Notes under the pieces: generated by a model
What the model was told of the DNA's origin: nothing
Seen by the model: the letters and a program-made list of their open reading frames with translations, nothing else
Databases searched by the model: none
Program-made: the position numbers and the translations under genes
Shown: positions 5,939-7,700 of the stretch, one piece after another
How the letters are laid out: each line of letters opens with the position of its first letter
Position numbering within the stretch: the stretch's first letter is position 1
NCBI GenBank assembly: GCA_035541895.1
Contig: DATKMK010000038.1
Span: 1-7,700, forward strand
Direction: 5' to 3'
Source of the DNA: DATKMK01 sp035541895
Lineage (GTDB): Bacteria; Desulfobacterota; Binatia; HRBIN30; JACQVA1
DNA length: 7,700 nucleotides

Positions 5939-5953
5939 TGACAACTTCTGTCA
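5939..5953. promoter_or_regulatory. Candidate operator, inverted repeat TGACA-N5-TGTCA
   Basis: TGACA and TGTCA are exact reverse complements separated by ACTTC, in the 111-nt gap between the divergent regulator and Cys-protein genes. On the plus strand the left arm is part of TTGACA (5938-5943), a perfect -35 hexamer, although no good -10 follows at 17 nt. The right arm ends 24 nt before the regulator's GTG start, and the left arm lies 72 nt from the Cys-protein ATG. The position suits autoregulation plus control of the divergent genes by the WYL regulator. Binding is inferred, not shown. Confidence 0.5.
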
Positions 5954-5977
5954 TGATTAAGGTGCGAGAGCAGAAGG

Positions 5978-7003
5978 GTGCGTGCGGATCGCCTACTTTC
6001 GTTGTTGTTGCTGCTGCAGAGTCGCGGGCGCATGAGCGCGCCCGCGCTGGCGCAACGGCTGGAAGTGTCCGAGCGCACGATCTTCCGCGACCTCGACGCG
6101 CTCAGCGCTGCCGGGGTCCCGGTCTATGCCGAGCGCGGCAAGCACGGCGGCTGCGTGTTGCGGCCGGGCTATCGCACTGATCTCACCGGACTCAATCAAT
6201 CGGAGGTCGCGTCGTTGTTCGCGGGCGTGGCCGGACGCGTGCTCGACGATCTCGGCCTCGGATCGGGGTTGCGGCGCGCGCTGGTCAAACTCGAGGCGGC
6301 GTTGCCGAGTGCGCAGCGCGTCGACGCGGAGCGGGTGCAGCAGCGGCTACACGTCGATGCGGCGGCATGGTTCGGTGCGGACGAGCGAACGCCGCATCTG
6401 ACGGCGCTGCGCGAGGCGGTCTTCGGCGATCGCGTCGTCGAGATTGCGCACGAGCGCGGCGATGGCCGGGGGGTCAGACGACGGGTCGACCCTCTCGGCT
6501 TGGTGGTAAAAGGCGGCATCTGGTACCTGGTCGCGCTCACCGCCGGCGAACCGCGGGTCTACCGCGTCTCACGCATCCGAAAGGTTCGGACCGCCTCCCA
6601 GTCGTTCACGCGCCCACCTCGCTTCGATCTCGCCGGCTTCTGGGCGCGCTGGTCGCGCGACTTCGTCGCCAGCATTCCCGAATACCACGTGCGCATGCGT
6701 GTTGCGGCGCGTGTGCTCCCAGTTCTCCCTCAAGTATTCGGCGAGCGTGTGCGCTCGGCGATCAAGGCGGCTCGTGCGCTGCGCAACGGTGATCGGATCG
6801 TCGAGCTCACGTTCGACTCGCTCGAGGCGGCATGCGGCCGATTGCTCGGCCTCGGCGTCGACGTCGAAGTGATCGAGCCGGCGGAGTTGCGCGCCGTGCT
6901 GCGCACGACGGCGGCGGAGGTGGTGGGGCTGTATGGTTCCTTGGGTGATGACTCGTCGCAGAGTCGCCTGCATAGGCCGTGGAGCGCAGCTCGTACGAAG
7001 TGA
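5978..7003 (+). CDS. WYL-domain transcriptional regulator (YafY-like, HTH-WYL-WCX)
   Basis: 341 aa from a GTG start. Residues 1-60 are a winged helix-turn-helix: RADRLLSLLLLLQ, then APALAQRLEVSERTIFRDLD as the HTH, then the wing KHGGCVLRPGYR. The WYL domain spans about 135-205, with the name-giving Trp182-Tyr183-Leu184 in GGIWYLVAL and the Arg-rich YRVSRIRKV after it. A WCX-type C-terminal domain covers about 235-318. WYL domains sense ligands, often nucleic-acid or small-molecule signals. Starting at GTG 5978 gives the family's usual N-terminus; the next ATG (6032) would cut into the HTH. AGAAGG abuts the GTG, and GAGAG lies 7 nt upstream. It diverges from the Cys-protein/flavin-protein genes and likely controls them and itself through the palindrome at 5939-5953. 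Confidence 0.92.
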   Translation: MRADRLLSLLLLLQSRGRMSAPALAQRLEVSERTIFRDLDALSAAGVPVYAERGKHGGCVLRPGYRTDLTGLNQSEVASLFAGVAGRVLDDLGLGSGLRRALVKLEAALPSAQRVDAERVQQRLHVDAAAWFGADERTPHLTALREAVFGDRVVEIAHERGDGRGVRRRVDPLGLVVKGGIWYLVALTAGEPRVYRVSRIRKVRTASQSFTRPPRFDLAGFWARWSRDFVASIPEYHVRMRVAARVLPVLPQVFGERVRSAIKAARALRNGDRIVELTFDSLEAACGRLLGLGVDVEVIEPAELRAVLRTTAAEVVGLYGSLGDDSSQSRLHRPWSAARTK

Positions 7004-7283
7004 CGGCTCGTGCCGGCGTCAGCCTCTGGGCTCTGTAGGTTGATCGCCACACGTTTGTCCGACAACACTCCAGACTCTTGTCTGATTCTGCGCTTGCCGG
7101 GCATCCGACTCCAGCTGTCGGGGAGAGCATGAACCTTCCTGTATTCTCGCAGAGGCTGCAACTTGCATTGCTCGCCCGCCATTTCGCGAGAACGAAGCGC
7201 ATGAACTCGCAGCGCCGTAACGTCCGTGGCCGACTCGGAACGACGCAGCCCATTTGCCCGGCTCCGAGGCGGGAGAAGAGACC

Positions 7284-7317
7284 GCGAGAGAAGAACCGGC
7301 CGCGGTTCGTCTCTCGC
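7284..7317. repeat. 34-nt near-perfect inverted repeat (strong hairpin)
   Basis: Outer arms GCGAGAGA (7284-7291) and TCTCTCGC (7310-7317) pair over 8 bp. After one A/G mismatch, GAACCG (7293-7298) pairs with CGGTTC (7303-7308) around the 4-nt loop GCCG. No T run follows on either strand, so a classical intrinsic terminator is not supported. It could be a palindromic repeat unit, a transcript-end stabiliser or part of a structured RNA. Confidence 0.6.
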
Positions 7318-7326
7318 AGGGGTGCA

Positions 7327-7339
7327 GGGGCGCAGCCCC
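7327..7339. repeat. Short GC hairpin GGGGC-GCA-GCCCC
   Basis: A perfect 5-bp stem with a 3-nt loop, 9 nt after the 34-nt hairpin. It sits in a G-rich run (AGGGGTGCAGGGGCGCAGCC) of a kind I recall in dispersed intergenic repeats of high-G+C genomes. Confidence 0.45.
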
Positions 7340-7366
7340 GCAAGCGGCGCCGGCCATACGTCGCAA

Positions 7367-7402
7367 CGCATCGCGTGCATGACCGAGCCTGCGCGCGATG
7401 CG
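7367..7402 (-). terminator. Stem-loop just after the nitroreductase gene, possible terminator
   Basis: CGCATCGCG (7367-7375) and CGCGATGCG (7394-7402) are exact reverse complements. The stem can extend inward by a T-G wobble and GCA/TGC to about 13 pairs around a 10-nt loop. It begins 6 nt after the nitroreductase stop in the direction of that gene. It lacks a clear T tract, so it may be an atypical or 3'-protecting stem-loop rather than a classical terminator. Confidence 0.45.
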
Positions 7403-7408
7403 CAACGC

Positions 7409-7700
7409 TCAGAACAACGGCGTCCCCCACGTATCGCGGAACGCCATCTTTTCCACCGGCTTGCGGCGTAACGGGCCGTGTCCGCGGCCGACCGCATAAC
7501 CGATCGGGATGAACGCGCAGGTCCCCCATTCGGCTGGGATGTCGAGCAACTCCTTCACCGCCGGCTCGTGGAAACACAGCAGCGTCGTCAGCGTGCAGCC
7601 CAATCCTTCGGCGCGGCAGGCGAGCAGCGCGTTCTGCACGGCGGGATACACCGACCCGCCGCCGACGACAGACGGGCGATCGAGCTTGGCGTCGGTGATC
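7409..7700 (-). CDS. Nitroreductase-family flavoprotein (C-terminal 96 aa, partial)
   Basis: The minus-strand frame is open from the right edge to the TGA at 7411-7409, giving 96 residues, about half of a typical 190-220 aa protein. The block GGGSVYPAVQNALLACRAEG with LGCTLTTL after it matches the central helix of nitroreductases that shapes the FMN and dimer interface. AFIPIGYAVGRGHGPLRRKP followed by MAFRDTWG matches the usual C-terminal FMN-contacting 'GY...G....R.P' segment and end. Such enzymes reduce nitroaromatics, quinones, flavins or enones with NAD(P)H. The N-terminal half with the first FMN-binding Arg/Ser motif is outside the window. The GTG at 7651 is internal, not a start, because homology continues upstream of it. 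It is convergent with the WYL regulator. Confidence 0.9.
   Translation of the reverse strand, partial: ITDAKLDRPSVVGGGSVYPAVQNALLACRAEGLGCTLTTLLCFHEPAVKELLDIPAEWGTCAFIPIGYAVGRGHGPLRRKPVEKMAFRDTWGTPLF

Larger units (their letters stand above)
7004..7408. other. Gene-free stretch between convergent genes, hairpin-rich at its right end
   Basis: About 405 nt without a credible gene. The left part (7021-7200) is about 58% G+C, lower than its surroundings. It holds only small hairpins: CAGAC-4nt-GTCTG at 7071-7084 and CCGAC-7nt-GTCGG at 7105-7121, neither with a T run. The right part (7284-7402) holds three stronger hairpins listed separately. Reading frames cross it on both strands but resemble no family and run into the neighbouring genes. 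Confidence 0.6.

Noticed and set aside
7144..7192. 7-bp inverted repeat TTCTCGC/GCGAGAA with a 35-nt loop
   Set aside because: Short arms and a long loop are expected by chance in this length of sequence.
7078..7512. 144-codon plus-strand frame in the gap after the WYL gene
   Set aside because: Arg-rich, crosses three hairpins and runs into the antisense of the nitroreductase gene; no ribosome site.
6807..7577. 256-codon minus-strand frame (and 6730-7497)
   Set aside because: They overlap the WYL regulator, the hairpin region and the nitroreductase end in a wrong frame; no family resemblance.
7649..7651. GTG start for an 80-aa protein
   Set aside because: Homology to nitroreductases (VVGGGS) continues upstream in frame to the window edge, so this is a truncated gene, not a small one.

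Overview
The window is a high-G+C stretch (roughly two thirds G+C by eye) of a bacterial chromosome. It has densely packed genes, short intergenic gaps and long meaningless antisense reading frames, as expected for such composition. The gene mix is an SCP-x type thiolase, a PhyH dioxygenase, a flavin split-barrel protein, a stand-alone MOSC protein, a glycine-zipper lipoprotein and a WYL regulator. This fits an environmental proteobacterium-like lineage with a lipid-degrading lifestyle (former Deltaproteobacteria or Binatota-like), but that is an inference from protein style. No rRNA, tRNA, CRISPR array, transposase or phage gene is visible.

Layout. (1) 1-772, minus: 5' part of an SCP-x thiolase gene that runs off the left edge. 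(2) 905-2341, plus: an exported one-cysteine peroxiredoxin, then a PhyH-family Fe(II)/2-oxoglutarate dioxygenase. (3) 2378-5866, minus: six collinear genes read from right to left. They are a 75-aa five-cysteine protein, a pyridoxamine-5'-phosphate-oxidase-like flavin protein, a glycine-zipper lipoprotein, an aldo/keto reductase, an alpha/beta hydrolase and a MOSC-domain protein. Gaps are 2, 37, 50, 15 and 1 nt, so one long transcript or two shorter ones are plausible. (4) 5978-7003, plus: a WYL-domain (YafY-like) regulator, divergent from that block. A TGACA-N5-TGTCA inverted repeat lies between the two. (5) 7004-7408: a gene-free stretch with several strong hairpins. (6) 7409-7700, minus: the C-terminal part of a nitroreductase-family flavoprotein that enters from the right edge.

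How the genes may work together. The most coherent unit is the divergent cassette at 5166-7003: regulator, shared palindromic operator, small Cys-rich protein and flavin split-barrel protein. The last two are almost certainly translationally coupled. The rest looks like ordinary accessory metabolism: redox enzymes (peroxiredoxin, AKR, nitroreductase), a hydrolase/MOSC pair joined by a 1-nt gap, and two enzymes of types used in branched-lipid breakdown (SCP-x thiolase, PhyH). I see no complete, clearly recognisable new system. The least explained items are the 75-aa Cys protein with its operator, a perfect 22-bp palindrome inside that gene, and the hairpin cluster at 7284-7402.
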